Assembly: GCA_910587355.1 (NCBI GenBank) | Contig: CAJUKF010000020.1 | Coordinates: 1-45,290, forward strand | Direction of reading: 5' to 3' | Source of the DNA: an uncultured Muribaculaceae bacterium | GTDB lineage: Bacteria; Bacteroidota; Bacteroidia; Bacteroidales; Muribaculaceae | DNA: 45,290 bases | Shown here: in pieces, positions 17,001 to 26,326 of the stretch | Position numbering within the stretch: the stretch's first letter is position 1 | Layout of the letters: every line of letters begins with the position of its first letter | Notes under the pieces: model-generated | Seen by the model: only the letters and a program-made list of their open reading frames with translations | Databases searched by the model: none | What the model was told of the DNA's origin: nothing | Position numbers and translations under genes: made by a program

Positions 17001-17104
17001 TGCACGAAAGCCTTATGCCAGCAAAAGTATGCAATTTAAGCAGATTTTAGGAAGGTTTAATAAACCCGTCGGCACAAATCGGTTCATTATCGCAAAAAAA
17101 TTCG

Positions 17105-17112
17105 TACCTTTG
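17105..17112 (+). promoter_or_regulatory. Promoter -7 element of the exonuclease-gpmI operon
   Basis: TACCTTTG is an exact TAnnTTTG match. It places the transcript start at about 17118 and rules out the in-frame upstream ATG at 16987 and similar codons as real starts. Confidence 0.6.
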
Positions 17113-17118
17113 CAGCCA

Positions 17119-17799
17119 ATGACAACACCAATGGCAAACAGGACCCGATACGTAGTGAGCATAGGCAAGGAGGCTATAGCCGCCATGCCCGTAAAGACGT
17201 ATCCCGCCGGAATCAGAGTCATCGACACTCCCGAGCAGGCTCAGGAGGCCATCACGGACCTCTCCCATGAGAAAATCGTCGGCTTTGACACCGAGACGCG
17301 TCCTTCGTTCCGCAAGGGGCATCTGCACAAAGTCGCGCTCATGCAGATTTCCACGGCAGAGTGTTGTTATCTTTTCCGCCTCAACAAAATAGGCATCGAC
17401 ACGGTCAGGCCATTTCTCGAGAATCCCGAGGTGCTTAAAATCGGTCTGTCTGTCCACGATGACTTCAACGCACTCCGCCGTAGCGGCAACCTCGAGCCCG
17501 GCGGCTTCATCGACTTGCAGCAGGTGGTGAAGAAATTCGATATATCCGACATATCGCTTCAGAAAATCTACGCTATAATTTTCGGTGAGCGTATCTCCAA
17601 AAGCCAGCGGCTATCCAACTGGGAAGCCGACCGCCTCTCCGATGCCCAGCAGGCTTATGCCGCACTCGATGCATGGGCCTGCCTTCATATTTACAATTAC
17701 CTTAAGCAAGGTGAATTCGACCCTGTGGCATCACCTTACAGGCATATTTTCGTGCCCGACAATCCTACAGGCAAACATTTACCGGCAGCCAACAACTGA
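17119..17799 (+). CDS. RNase D/WRN-type 3'-5' exonuclease (DEDDy)
   Basis: A 226-residue single-domain exonuclease of the DnaQ-like superfamily acting on DNA or RNA 3' ends. The catalytic residues are visible: D57 and E59 in GFDTETRPSF, the second acidic motif in GLSVHDDFNALRR (D114/D115), and Y180 with D184 in YAALDAW, the DEDDy pattern. There is no HRDC domain, unlike RNase D. The reading frame stays open further upstream, but the promoter at 17105-17112 lies inside that extension; ATG 17119 would be nearly leaderless, and ATG 17131 is an equally good start. It is followed after 5 nt by a small membrane-protein gene and then gpmI. Confidence 0.88.
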   Translation: MTTPMANRTRYVVSIGKEAIAAMPVKTYPAGIRVIDTPEQAQEAITDLSHEKIVGFDTETRPSFRKGHLHKVALMQISTAECCYLFRLNKIGIDTVRPFLENPEVLKIGLSVHDDFNALRRSGNLEPGGFIDLQQVVKKFDISDISLQKIYAIIFGERISKSQRLSNWEADRLSDAQQAYAALDAWACLHIYNYLKQGEFDPVASPYRHIFVPDNPTGKHLPAANN

Positions 17800-17804
17800 T
17801 TATC

Positions 17805-18044
17805 ATGAAAATCGCACGCTCAACTCTCATTCCTCTGATTCTTCTGGCATACCTGATTGTCATGGCATTTATCGGTTATCCCGCATATGCCGACGGTCGC
17901 ACTTCCGCTCTCTACTATTTCGGAGTGATTGCCACGACAGTCGTGGTAATTATTCTGCTCCACTTCAACCTCAAGCACCGCGAGCGTCTGCGCCGCGAAC
18001 GGCTCGAGGATATGGAAAAGGCAGAATCACAAAATGAAAAATAA
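17805..18044 (+). CDS. Small two-helix membrane protein
   Basis: A 79-residue protein with two membrane helices (LIPLILLAYLIVMAFIG, about 8-24; LYYFGVIATTVVVIILLHF, about 36-54) and a highly charged C-terminal tail (KHRERLRRERLEDMEKAE). It starts 5 nt after the exonuclease stop and ends 15 nt before gpmI, so it is co-transcribed. Similar short proteins are common in Bacteroidales but have no assigned role. Confidence 0.75.
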   Translation: MKIARSTLIPLILLAYLIVMAFIGYPAYADGRTSALYYFGVIATTVVVIILLHFNLKHRERLRRERLEDMEKAESQNEK

Positions 18045-18059
18045 CTAATTTCCAATAAA

Positions 18060-19577
18060 ATGGCTCATAAAGCACTTCTTATAATCCTTGACGGCTGGGG
18101 TATCGGCAAGCACGACCATGCCAATGCCATCTACAACACACCCCATCCTTACTACGACTATCTTGTAAAGACATATCCCAACTCACAGCTTCAGGCTTCC
18201 GGCGAGAACGTCGGTCTGCCCGACGGTCAGATGGGCAACTCGGAAGTGGGTCACCTCAACATAGGCGGCGGCCGCATCGTTTATCAGGATTTGGTAAAAA
18301 TCAACAACGCCATCAAATCCGGCTCAATCCTTGAGAATACTGAAATCAAACGTGCTTTCGAATACTGCGCCACCACCGGACAGGCCATGCACTTCATGGG
18401 GCTCACATCAACCGGCGGAGTACACTCCTCGCTCGACCACCTCTTCGCTCTCTGCGACATCGCCAAGAAATACAACCTCAAGAAAGTATATCTCCACTGC
18501 TTCATGGACGGCCGCGACACCGACCCTCGTTCAGGCAAAGGATTCATTGAGCAAGTCACCGCCCACTGCGAGAAATCGGCAGGCGTGATTGCATCGATTA
18601 TCGGCCGCTTTTACGCCATGGACCGCGACCACCGCTGGAACCGTATCAAAGAGGCCTATGACCTGCTCGTAGAAGGTAAAGGAAAGCAGGCCACCGACAT
18701 GGTCGAGGCAATGCAGCAGAGCTACGACGAAGACGTCACCGACGAGTTCATCAAACCTATCAACAACGCCAGCATCGACGGCACCATCAAGGCTGATGAC
18801 TGCGTTATTTTCTTCAACTACCGCAACGACCGCGCCAAAGAGCTCACAACCGTTCTCACACAGCAGGATATGCCCGAAGAAGGCATGCACACGGTGCCAG
18901 GCCTGCAATACTACTGCATGACTCCCTACGATGCATCCTTCAAAGGGGTTCACATCATCTTCGACAAAGAGGACGTCAAGAATACTCTTGCCGAATACCT
19001 TTCGTCAGAGCACAAGAAGCAGCTCCACATCGCCGAGACCGAGAAATATGCCCACGTGACATTCTTCTTCAACGGCGGACGCGAGGCTCCTTTCGACGGC
19101 GAGGACCGCGTACTCGTACCCTCGCCTAAAGTAGCCACATACGACCTCAAGCCCGAAATGAGTGCATTCGAGGTAAAAGATAAGCTCGTCAGCGCAATCG
19201 ACACCGAAAAATACGACTTTATCGTTGTCAACTACGCGAACGGCGACATGGTGGGTCATACCGGCGTTTATCCCGCAATACAGAAAGCTGTGGAAACTCT
19301 CGACATCTGTCTCCACGACACTGTAGAGGCTGCCAAGGCACACGGCTACGAAGTGATTATCATCGCCGACCACGGCAATGCCGACCATGCCGAGAATGCA
19401 GATGGAACTCCCAACACCGCACACTCGCTCAATCCCGTACCCTTTATATATGTGACCGAGGACAAGAACGCAAAAGTTGAAAACGGCATTCTCGCCGATG
19501 TCGCTCCCTCGCTCCTCCACATCATGGGTCTCAAACAGCCCGGGGAAATGACCGGCCACGACCTGATTAAAGACTAA
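18060..19577 (+). CDS. gpmI: 2,3-bisphosphoglycerate-independent phosphoglycerate mutase
   Basis: Glycolytic interconversion of 3- and 2-phosphoglycerate; cytoplasmic, manganese-dependent. Its 505 residues match the family. The alkaline-phosphatase-like metal sites are present: D11 in LIILDGWG, the phosphoserine S61 in MGNSEVGHLNIGGG, HCFMDGRDTDPRSG, RFYAMDRDHRW, VNYANGDMVGHTG and IIADHGNADHAEN. The last gene of the exonuclease operon, with a strong terminator directly downstream. Confidence 0.98.
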   Translation: MAHKALLIILDGWGIGKHDHANAIYNTPHPYYDYLVKTYPNSQLQASGENVGLPDGQMGNSEVGHLNIGGGRIVYQDLVKINNAIKSGSILENTEIKRAFEYCATTGQAMHFMGLTSTGGVHSSLDHLFALCDIAKKYNLKKVYLHCFMDGRDTDPRSGKGFIEQVTAHCEKSAGVIASIIGRFYAMDRDHRWNRIKEAYDLLVEGKGKQATDMVEAMQQSYDEDVTDEFIKPINNASIDGTIKADDCVIFFNYRNDRAKELTTVLTQQDMPEEGMHTVPGLQYYCMTPYDASFKGVHIIFDKEDVKNTLAEYLSSEHKKQLHIAETEKYAHVTFFFNGGREAPFDGEDRVLVPSPKVATYDLKPEMSAFEVKDKLVSAIDTEKYDFIVVNYANGDMVGHTGVYPAIQKAVETLDICLHDTVEAAKAHGYEVIIIADHGNADHAENADGTPNTAHSLNPVPFIYVTEDKNAKVENGILADVAPSLLHIMGLKQPGEMTGHDLIKD

Positions 19578-19598
19578 CCCATAATCCGGCCAGATAGC

Positions 19599-19636
19599 AT
19601 GAGGCTGTGTCAAAATGACACAGCCTCATTGTTTTT
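19599..19636 (+). terminator. Terminator of gpmI
   Basis: A perfect 14-bp stem: ATGAGGCTGTGTCA (19599-19612) with TGACACAGCCTCAT (19616-19629), loop AAA, then TGTTTTT. Confidence 0.9.
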
Positions 19637-19845
19637 ATATGATAACAGCCAGAAACAGCTTATGAAATTTTGTCGAAGCTCAAAATAATGGCTGTATGCT
19701 CATCTTATGTATCAGATACTTACACATGGTTACACACAGACTAAAGATATATACATCAAACATTTCCCCAAACAGCATGTTATGATTATATCTGAACGAA
19801 TTATTCATCATTTTACAACTAAATCATAAATTGTCTCTTGTTTGA

Positions 19846-21813
19846 ATGCATCCGAAAGGTAAAAAAATCTCCGAAATAAGTGCAGCAGGAATACTCATTG
19901 CGATAGGTATTGTCTTTGGCGATATAGGCACATCTCCGCTCTATGTGATGAAAGCGGTTATGCATGTGAATCCTGATTTCGACAGCAGCTATATTATAGG
20001 AGCGGTATCGTGTGTCATATGGACCCTCACACTCCAGACTACTCTAAAATATGTCATTGTGGCTCTTCGTGCCGACAACAACGGAGAAGGTGGCATCATG
20101 GCTCTTTTCTCCCTCGTAAAAAAAAGTATCAAATCACGATGGACATTTATCGTAGCTGCAACAGGTGCAAGCGCATTGCTCGCTGACGGAATAATTACCC
20201 CTGCCATGACAGTAACATCGGCAGTAGAAGGACTAAGGTCGTTGTACGCCCCCACACCAGTGATTCCAATCGTTCTCGTAATCATAACTCTGATTTTTTT
20301 TGTGCAGCGCTCGGGGACTTCTAAAATAGGCAAATTCTTCGGACCGGCTATGCTTGTATGGTTTCTGATGCTCGGAGTGCTTGGGATAATGAATATATGG
20401 AACGATTTATCAATACTCAAAGCGTTCAATCCTTATTACGCCGTCACACTGATTGTTTCCCGACCGGAATGGATGTTCATTCTCGGCGCTATATTCCTCT
20501 GCACTACCGGCGCAGAAGCATTGTATGCCGACCTCGGACATTGCGGCCGCTATAACATCACTTTCAGCTGGGTTTTCGTGAAAATAATGCTCATACTTAA
20601 TTATCTCGGCCAAGGCGCCTGGATTTTATCAACGGATAAGTTATCGACAAACTCTGTTAATCCATTTTATGGCATGATGCCAGGTGCTTTTTTAGGCATA
20701 GGTATTCTAATAGCTACAATCGCGGCAATCATTGCGAGTCAGGCACTGATAAGCGGTGTATTCACCCTCATCAGCGAAGCAGCTAATCTTGACCTGTGGC
20801 CTCGAATGCAAATATACTATCCTGGAAGTGTCAAAGGACAATTATATGTGCCTGGAATCAACCTGTTTCTGTTTGCAGGATGCGTTGGCACTGTGCTATT
20901 GTTTAAGTCTTCCAATCAAATGGAAGCCGCCTATGGTCTCGCTATTACTGTGACAATGCTCACCACAACACTTCTATTGTGGTGCTACATGAGAAAAAAA
21001 GGAATGCCTGTATGGGTCACATCTGTTTTTTTAATCGTATACTGTCTGCTTGAAGGTATTTTCTTCATTGCGAACATGTCCAAATTCATATATGGAGGCT
21101 GGTTTACAGTACTGATTGCATGCGCATTATGCGGCGTAATGCTGATTTGGAACAAAGGACGCTCGTTCCACTTAAGTCATGTCAACTATAAATACTTTCC
21201 AGATTATATCGACATTATCTCTGCAATCAGAAACGACCGTGAAATTCCCTCGTTTGCATCCAATATAGTATATATCAGTTTTTCGCCCCAAAAGAATATG
21301 GTAGAAAGCAAATTGCTGTATTCAATCATAAACAAACAACCAAAAAGAGCCGACCATTACTGGATTATCCGCATTGAGCATACTGAGCAACCATATACAC
21401 TTGATTACTCAGTAGATATGATGGTCAGGGATGCGATTTTCCTGTTGACTGTACGATTTGGATTCAAAATCCAGCCACATATCAATGTTTTCTTACGCCA
21501 GATTGTAGAAGACCTCGTACAGAATGGTGACCTCTCTTTGACCAGCAAATACCCGTCTATGAAACGGTTCGGAATAGCAGGCGACTTCCGTTTCGTGCTG
21601 ATTCGCCGTGTATTCTCACCCGCTTGCATCTGCAATACATATGAACGTAAAATCCTGACAATATACGAAATTCTGCGCCACATGGCTGTGTCAACCGAAA
21701 AAGCGCTGGGTTTGGACACAAGCCTTGTGAACGTCGAAACAGTACCCCTGATTCTAAGAAAGAATCAAGGAATGAGAATTAAACGGAATCCTGCACAGAA
21801 CCGGACTGATTGA
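19846..21813 (+). CDS. kup: KUP-family potassium uptake protein
   Basis: A 655-residue potassium/proton symporter of the inner membrane. The N-terminal signature GIVFGDIGTSPLY (21-33) begins a block of about 12 membrane helices (to about residue 450), with GEGGIMALFSLV, SALLADGIITPAM and TGAEALYADLGHCG characteristic of KUP. The cytoplasmic C-terminal domain follows from about 450 to 655. It has a 268-nt upstream gap after the gpmI terminator, in which I see no clear promoter or riboswitch. A bidirectional terminator follows. Confidence 0.95.
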   Translation: MHPKGKKISEISAAGILIAIGIVFGDIGTSPLYVMKAVMHVNPDFDSSYIIGAVSCVIWTLTLQTTLKYVIVALRADNNGEGGIMALFSLVKKSIKSRWTFIVAATGASALLADGIITPAMTVTSAVEGLRSLYAPTPVIPIVLVIITLIFFVQRSGTSKIGKFFGPAMLVWFLMLGVLGIMNIWNDLSILKAFNPYYAVTLIVSRPEWMFILGAIFLCTTGAEALYADLGHCGRYNITFSWVFVKIMLILNYLGQGAWILSTDKLSTNSVNPFYGMMPGAFLGIGILIATIAAIIASQALISGVFTLISEAANLDLWPRMQIYYPGSVKGQLYVPGINLFLFAGCVGTVLLFKSSNQMEAAYGLAITVTMLTTTLLLWCYMRKKGMPVWVTSVFLIVYCLLEGIFFIANMSKFIYGGWFTVLIACALCGVMLIWNKGRSFHLSHVNYKYFPDYIDIISAIRNDREIPSFASNIVYISFSPQKNMVESKLLYSIINKQPKRADHYWIIRIEHTEQPYTLDYSVDMMVRDAIFLLTVRFGFKIQPHINVFLRQIVEDLVQNGDLSLTSKYPSMKRFGIAGDFRFVLIRRVFSPACICNTYERKILTIYEILRHMAVSTEKALGLDTSLVNVETVPLILRKNQGMRIKRNPAQNRTD

Positions 21814-21835
21814 TGTTTATTCCCCAGACAAAATA

Positions 21836-21886
21836 TAAAAAAGAGGCTGCGTTGTAAACCTTAATTACAACACAGCCTCTTTTTTT
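21836..21886. terminator. Bidirectional terminator between kup and the polysaccharide operon
   Basis: AAAAGAGGCTG (21839-21849) pairs with CAGCCTCTTTT (21873-21883), with an inner GTTGTAA/TTACAAC stem. The forward side continues as a T-run and the reverse side has six or more T residues, so it can stop both converging transcripts. Confidence 0.85.
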
Positions 21887-21984
21887 AATTTTGTCTGAAT
21901 AAACTGATTGCCCTCAACCACCTCGAAAGGCGGGATTAACAATTATTTTACACGTCAGCAAATTGAGCGAGTAACTATCTGCTA

Positions 21985-23253
21985 TCAATATTCGATAGCC
22001 TCTTTGATTTTCGAGACGATATAACGTACGTGCTCGTCCGAGACCCACGGGCCGGCGGGAAGACAGATGCCGACTTTGAAGAGGCTCTCGCTCACGCCGT
22101 TGACATATGCCGGTGCGTCTTTGTAGACGGGCTGACGGTGCATCGGTTTCCACAGCGGACGGCTCTCGATGCCTGCCGCGTCGAGATACATGCGCATGGC
22201 CTCCACGTTGTCGTTGGGCTGGCAGTCGGTGGTGGCCGACTCGACGGTGTGGGTCACTCCGGCAGCCCCGCCAACGGCCCCTGTAATCACTTTCTTGTAC
22301 GCGTTTTCCTGTCCCTTGATTCTGAGTTCAGGGTCAATCGTGGCCGTGCAGAGCCAGTAGTTGGAGTCGAATTCGGGCGAGGGAGCCTTGTGCATCACAA
22401 TGCCTTTCTCATCTTCCAGAAGCTCCTCGTAGAGCGCCTGCACGTGGCGGTGATGCGCGATGTGCTCGTCGAGCACCGTCATCTGGCCGCGGCCTATGCC
22501 GGCGCATATGTTGCTCATGCGGTAGTTGTAGCCGATAGCCTCGTGCTGATAGTAGGGATAACTCTCACGGGCCTGGGTGGCATACCACAGAATCTCGCGT
22601 GCGGCGTCTGCATCGGGACAAATCAGCGCGCCTCCCCCCGAGGTGGTAATCATCTTGTTGCCGTTGAACGACAGCACGCCGTAGCGGCCGAAAGTGCCGA
22701 GTACCTGACCGTTGAAACGCGAGCCGAATCCTTCGGCGGCGTCCTCGACCACGGGAATCCCGTAGCGGTCGGCAATCTCCATGATGCGGTCAATCCTGTA
22801 AGGCATGCCGTAGAGGGCCACGGGAACAATCGCCTTCGGCTTACGTCCGGTCTTTGCAATGCGGTCTTTGATGGCTTCTTCGAGCAGCTCCGGGTCCATG
22901 TTCCATGTCTCGCGCTCTGAGTCGACAAACACCGGCGTGGCGCCGAGGTAAGCAATCGGGTGGCTCGACGCGCAGAACGTGAACGACTGCACGAGCACTT
23001 CGTCGCCCGGCTTTACCCCGCAGGCAATCAGCGCCAGATGCACGGCTGCAGTACCGGCGGAGAGTGCCACCACTTTCTTTTCAAGGGGTGCCTGTCCCTC
23101 GCCGCGTGCGTTGACAAAATCCTCGAGGTCCTTCTCAAATCCGTTGACATTCGGACCGAGAGGCACCACCCAGTTGGAGTCGAAAGCCTCCTTTATAAAA
23201 TCCTGTTCCTTGCCGCTCATGTGAGCCAGACAAAGGAGTATGCGTTCATTCAT
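21985..23253 (-). CDS. DegT/DnrJ/EryC1-family sugar aminotransferase, PglE-like
   Basis: A 422-residue PLP-dependent aminotransferase. The closest recognisable type is PglE, which aminates UDP-4-keto-6-deoxy-GlcNAc on the way to bacillosamine: GPNVNGFEKDLEDFV near the start, ALSAGTAAVHLALIA, VEDAAEGFGSRFNGQ and the PLP-lysine motif SFNGNKMITTSGGG with K200. A stretch near 320-350 is longer than usual. It is the last gene of the polysaccharide operon and lies in a GC-richer block than its neighbours. It would work with the PglD-like acetyltransferase and PglC-like transferase upstream. Confidence 0.87.
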   Translation of the reverse strand: MNERILLCLAHMSGKEQDFIKEAFDSNWVVPLGPNVNGFEKDLEDFVNARGEGQAPLEKKVVALSAGTAAVHLALIACGVKPGDEVLVQSFTFCASSHPIAYLGATPVFVDSERETWNMDPELLEEAIKDRIAKTGRKPKAIVPVALYGMPYRIDRIMEIADRYGIPVVEDAAEGFGSRFNGQVLGTFGRYGVLSFNGNKMITTSGGGALICPDADAAREILWYATQARESYPYYQHEAIGYNYRMSNICAGIGRGQMTVLDEHIAHHRHVQALYEELLEDEKGIVMHKAPSPEFDSNYWLCTATIDPELRIKGQENAYKKVITGAVGGAAGVTHTVESATTDCQPNDNVEAMRMYLDAAGIESRPLWKPMHRQPVYKDAPAYVNGVSESLFKVGICLPAGPWVSDEHVRYIVSKIKEAIEY

Positions 23254-23268
23254 AGTCGTGAGCTATTA

Positions 23269-23967
23269 TTATTTAAGAGCTTTTCGGTTGTTTCTTACTT
23301 TGTTGATAATTTCGATTTTATCAGTTCCAATGACATCCGAAAATTTAAGTATATCGGTATATAATTGGTCGCACTGATTATGGTCTTCTTCTGTGTAGGC
23401 ATTCTTTACTATATCTTCCTCAAGTTCGTGAAGTTGCTTGTCTGCTATCTGCACCATAGAGAATGACAATCTAACCGGAGCTTTTAAAGTTGTAATATCC
23501 TTATTAGATTTCAAAATGTACACAATCGAATTACATGCGAGTATATAGCTTCTTATCAATGCTTTGGCTCTCTCGGTCTTGTCTCGTTCGCGCCCAAGAC
23601 GCATCTGATTATAATTGGCAGCCGACGCAAGACAATAATACAAACCGAGATTCAGATTTTCAGAATCTTTAGAAGTTTTGTCTATGACTGCTTTTATGCC
23701 TTCGATTTCAGCAATTTTCTCCTTTAACAGAGCGTCATGAGTCTCAACTTTTTTCTCTATCCCAAGTGTACTATTGATTTGCCAACCAATCAGGACAGTT
23801 ACCAAAAGTGCGAATATTGCCACATAAACGCCTTGATAATCAAGCCTTGTAGGGTTGACAGAGTCCACTTCTCGCGGCAATGCCATGGCAAGCGCTGTTA
23901 TTGACAGCGCCATGCATACAATCACGCAAATCCAGAATATGCTTCGTTCACAAGGCCCGATTTTCAT
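23269..23967 (-). CDS. Hypothetical protein with two N-terminal membrane helices and a coiled coil
   Basis: A 232-residue protein I do not recognise. Two hydrophobic helices lie at about 10-31 (FWICVIVCMALSITALAMAL) and 47-65 (VYVAIFALLVTVLIGWQI), followed by a coiled-coil-like stretch at about 72-105 and a helical cytoplasmic domain with charged residues to the end. The ATG at 23967 is preferred to the GTG one codon upstream. It is AT-rich and sits between the HAD gene and the PglE-like gene, inside the polysaccharide operon but without an obvious sugar role. It may be a passenger gene. Confidence 0.6.
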   Translation of the reverse strand: MKIGPCERSIFWICVIVCMALSITALAMALPREVDSVNPTRLDYQGVYVAIFALLVTVLIGWQINSTLGIEKKVETHDALLKEKIAEIEGIKAVIDKTSKDSENLNLGLYYCLASAANYNQMRLGRERDKTERAKALIRSYILACNSIVYILKSNKDITTLKAPVRLSFSMVQIADKQLHELEEDIVKNAYTEEDHNQCDQLYTDILKFSDVIGTDKIEIINKVRNNRKALK

Positions 23968-24053
23968 CACTGTCGAAATTTATATTTTCTCATTATCTTT
24001 TATGAACATAACCGGCATTCTCTTACCTCACGTAAATTCTATAAGGAAAAATA

Positions 24054-24710
24054 TCATATTAAATTTATGATTTCCGACATATTCGTTATCGTGTTCTCTG
24101 GCAGATATTCTTCACTCATGCTAAAGTTTTGAGCATGAATATTCTGCCCGTTATCCTTTAAGCAGATAGTACGCCATGCTAAATATTTAGGAGTAATAAA
24201 GTCTTTATTCAAATTATCACCTATGTAGGCGTATGATTTAGACGGATATTTCAACATGAAAAAACGGTAATTTTTCATATCCGGTTTCGCAGTACCAAAG
24301 TCTTCAGATATTATAATGTTATCCGGCGAAAACCATCTGTATAAGCCGAGAGTTTCTATTTTATTGCGTTGCGTCCGGGTTCTCCCATCTGTTATAATAC
24401 CCAAAGTTTTGCCATGGTTTACAAGAGTGTCCAGTGCAAGTATTGTAGACCCATCTAACTGAATCGAGGGGATATGAAATCTGTATACGTCCAACAGTTC
24501 AGCTACTGAAGTCCCTATAGAATGCTGTTTCCGCAGTTCTTCAAATGCGTTTTGGCCTTTAGACCAAAAGTCCATCATTTCCTCTGCATATGACATGTCG
24601 CCTAAATGACCGGCAACAGCTTTAAAGCCGGATTCAACGAATGAGACTTCTTTGTAAAGAGTGTCGTCGAGGTCGAAAACTACAATGTCAGACGTAAATT
24701 GCGTCATCAT
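24054..24710 (-). CDS. HAD-superfamily hydrolase in the polysaccharide locus
   Basis: A 218-residue haloacid-dehalogenase-type phosphatase. Motif I is FDLDDTLYKE with nucleophile D13 and D15. Motif II lies in GIITDGRTRTQRNKIE, and motifs III/IV in FGTAKPDMKNYRFF and YIGDNLNKDF. The start overlaps the ATP-grasp gene by 23 nt, so the two are co-translated. ATP-grasp plus HAD pairs occur in many Bacteroidales surface-polysaccharide loci and probably supply or attach an unusual substituent; the substrate is not known. Confidence 0.85.
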   Translation of the reverse strand: MMTQFTSDIVVFDLDDTLYKEVSFVESGFKAVAGHLGDMSYAEEMMDFWSKGQNAFEELRKQHSIGTSVAELLDVYRFHIPSIQLDGSTILALDTLVNHGKTLGIITDGRTRTQRNKIETLGLYRWFSPDNIIISEDFGTAKPDMKNYRFFMLKYPSKSYAYIGDNLNKDFITPKYLAWRTICLKDNGQNIHAQNFSMSEEYLPENTITNMSEIINLI

Positions 24711-25644
24711 ATCGAAGCATTAGCATATCATCAATCCAGTTATCGGAATATGAAATAACCTCATTGAGAAAATATTCACGGATGATAAATTCGGGATAAT
24801 TTGCCCCTGCTGCATAGCTAAGGGGATAACCGCCTCCGAAACGAGGGTTAATCTCGATGCCTACAACATCGGCACTTTTTCTGTCATAGAAGAATTGTCC
24901 GCAAATACAGCCCACGCAACCTTCAATAGCGGCTAAATGCTGATGAATATATGGCTCAAGAAAATGCTTGACAGTCCGGCCTTTGTTTATTTCTCCGGCT
25001 CGGATTTCAATTCGTTCTCTTGGAACGGCCATTTTTAACTTATTATCCCGGCCGAAATACATGTCGACCGTATATTCCTGATATATGGATTTGTCAATAT
25101 ACTCCATAAATATCAGTTTGGGGTCTGCAAGAATTTCCGCCGTCAAATCTGCGGCACTCTGTATATAATGAAGATTTGAGCTCAAAGAACCATCATACGG
25201 TTTTGCAAACATCGGAAAACGCGGATTAAACTTATCGATAGTCTCAGGCACCCGTATTCCTTTTTTCTCAAAGAAAGCTCCGGTATTTCGCTTATCCCTG
25301 CACATCATTATGAAACTGTAATCCGACACAATGAGATATGTGCCCTGACCTTCAAATATTGATTTGTTTGCTGCTAATATTGCAAGTTCCGTATCAATAG
25401 TTGGTATCACAATACCAATCTCATATTTTCGACAGATTTCCTGAAGGACTCCGATATAATCTTCCGATGTAACTCGCGGAACTGAAAAGCATCCATCGGA
25501 TACATAAGCCGCCGGAGCCATTCGAGGATTCATATCGGTTGTGTAAACCTTTGAATCAGGAAAAAACTTGATAAGGGTTTCTTTAAATGCCTTAACGAGC
25601 GCTACTCGTTTGCCTGCTGAAGTTATCAATATATTACGCCGCAT
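24688..25644 (-). CDS. ATP-grasp carboxylate-amine ligase-like protein
   Basis: A 318-residue CarB-like ATP-grasp protein. The preATP-grasp part starts with ILITSAGKRVALVKAF. ATP-binding features follow: RFPMFAKPYDGSLSSN near the middle, FMEYIDKSIYQEYTVDMYF and the metal-site segment VGIEINPRFGGGYPLS. These enzymes form amide or thioester bonds through acyl-phosphates. The ATG at 25644 gives the expected short N-terminus and an 11-nt overlap with the PglD-like gene. It is probably used to attach an amino acid or similar group to a sugar precursor, together with the adjacent HAD protein. Confidence 0.85.
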   Translation of the reverse strand: MRRNILITSAGKRVALVKAFKETLIKFFPDSKVYTTDMNPRMAPAAYVSDGCFSVPRVTSEDYIGVLQEICRKYEIGIVIPTIDTELAILAANKSIFEGQGTYLIVSDYSFIMMCRDKRNTGAFFEKKGIRVPETIDKFNPRFPMFAKPYDGSLSSNLHYIQSAADLTAEILADPKLIFMEYIDKSIYQEYTVDMYFGRDNKLKMAVPRERIEIRAGEINKGRTVKHFLEPYIHQHLAAIEGCVGCICGQFFYDRKSADVVGIEINPRFGGGYPLSYAAGANYPEFIIREYFLNEVISYSDNWIDDMLMLRYDDAIYV

Positions 25645-26326
25645 AAGCTTCAGTTTTATTTGCACGACGTAACTCAGTGAGGGCTAAGTCTTTACCCTCC
25701 GAAAATCTTTGATTATCTGCGTGTTTCATGTCAATATTTTTAATTTTGCATGGATTTCCATATGCCGTGGCTCCATCAGGAATATCTCTGATTACTACCG
25801 AACCCGCTCCGATAATGCAGCCACGACCGATTTTTACACCCGGAATGACTGTTGCTCCGGCTCCAATCCATGTTCCTTCTCCGACATGGACATTACCACA
25901 TAAAGTGGCATGTGGTGAGATATGGACAAAGTCTTCTATTATGCACTCATGGTCAATTGATGCTCCGGTATTTATGATACAATGTCGGCCAATATGTGCG
26001 TCAGACTGAATTATTGCCCCCTGCATCACAACCGTGCCCTCTTCAACCATGGAGGACGGAGAAACTGTTGCCAACGGATGAATAGCTTTGGCGTATTCAA
26101 TCGGATATCGTTCGGATATCATCTTACGGATTTTATTAGAACCAATACTGATTATCAAAGGCCCTGCAATTTGCAAATCATTCGTTTTATATACCGGTAC
26201 ACCATGAATTTCCGTAAAACGTGGAGCGTCATCGTACAGACAACCTACATGGCCGCCTTGCGCATTGACAATATCCATTATCACTTTGGCATGGCCGCTC
26301 GCACCAAACAGATTAATTGTTGCCAT
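25634..26326 (-). CDS. PglD/NeuD-family sugar acyltransferase
   Basis: A 230-residue acyltransferase. The N-terminal Rossmann-like domain (INLFGASGHAKVIMDIV, 4-20) binds the sugar nucleotide. The C-terminal left-handed beta helix, about 85-205, contains hexapeptide repeats such as GTVVMQGAIIQSDAHIGRH and IGAGATVIPGVKIGRG, with the probable catalytic His in INTGASIDHECII. PglD N-acetylates the 4-amino group of UDP-aminosugar made by PglE. It overlaps the sugar transferase gene by 14 nt. Together with the PglC- and PglE-like genes it suggests a diacetylbacillosamine-type first sugar. Confidence 0.88.
   Translation of the reverse strand: MATINLFGASGHAKVIMDIVNAQGGHVGCLYDDAPRFTEIHGVPVYKTNDLQIAGPLIISIGSNKIRKMISERYPIEYAKAIHPLATVSPSSMVEEGTVVMQGAIIQSDAHIGRHCIINTGASIDHECIIEDFVHISPHATLCGNVHVGEGTWIGAGATVIPGVKIGRGCIIGAGSVVIRDIPDGATAYGNPCKIKNIDMKHADNQRFSEGKDLALTELRRANKTEAYAA

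Noticed and set aside
19637..19845. Riboswitch upstream of kup
   Set aside because: The sequence is AT-rich with no conserved riboswitch core that I can recognise.
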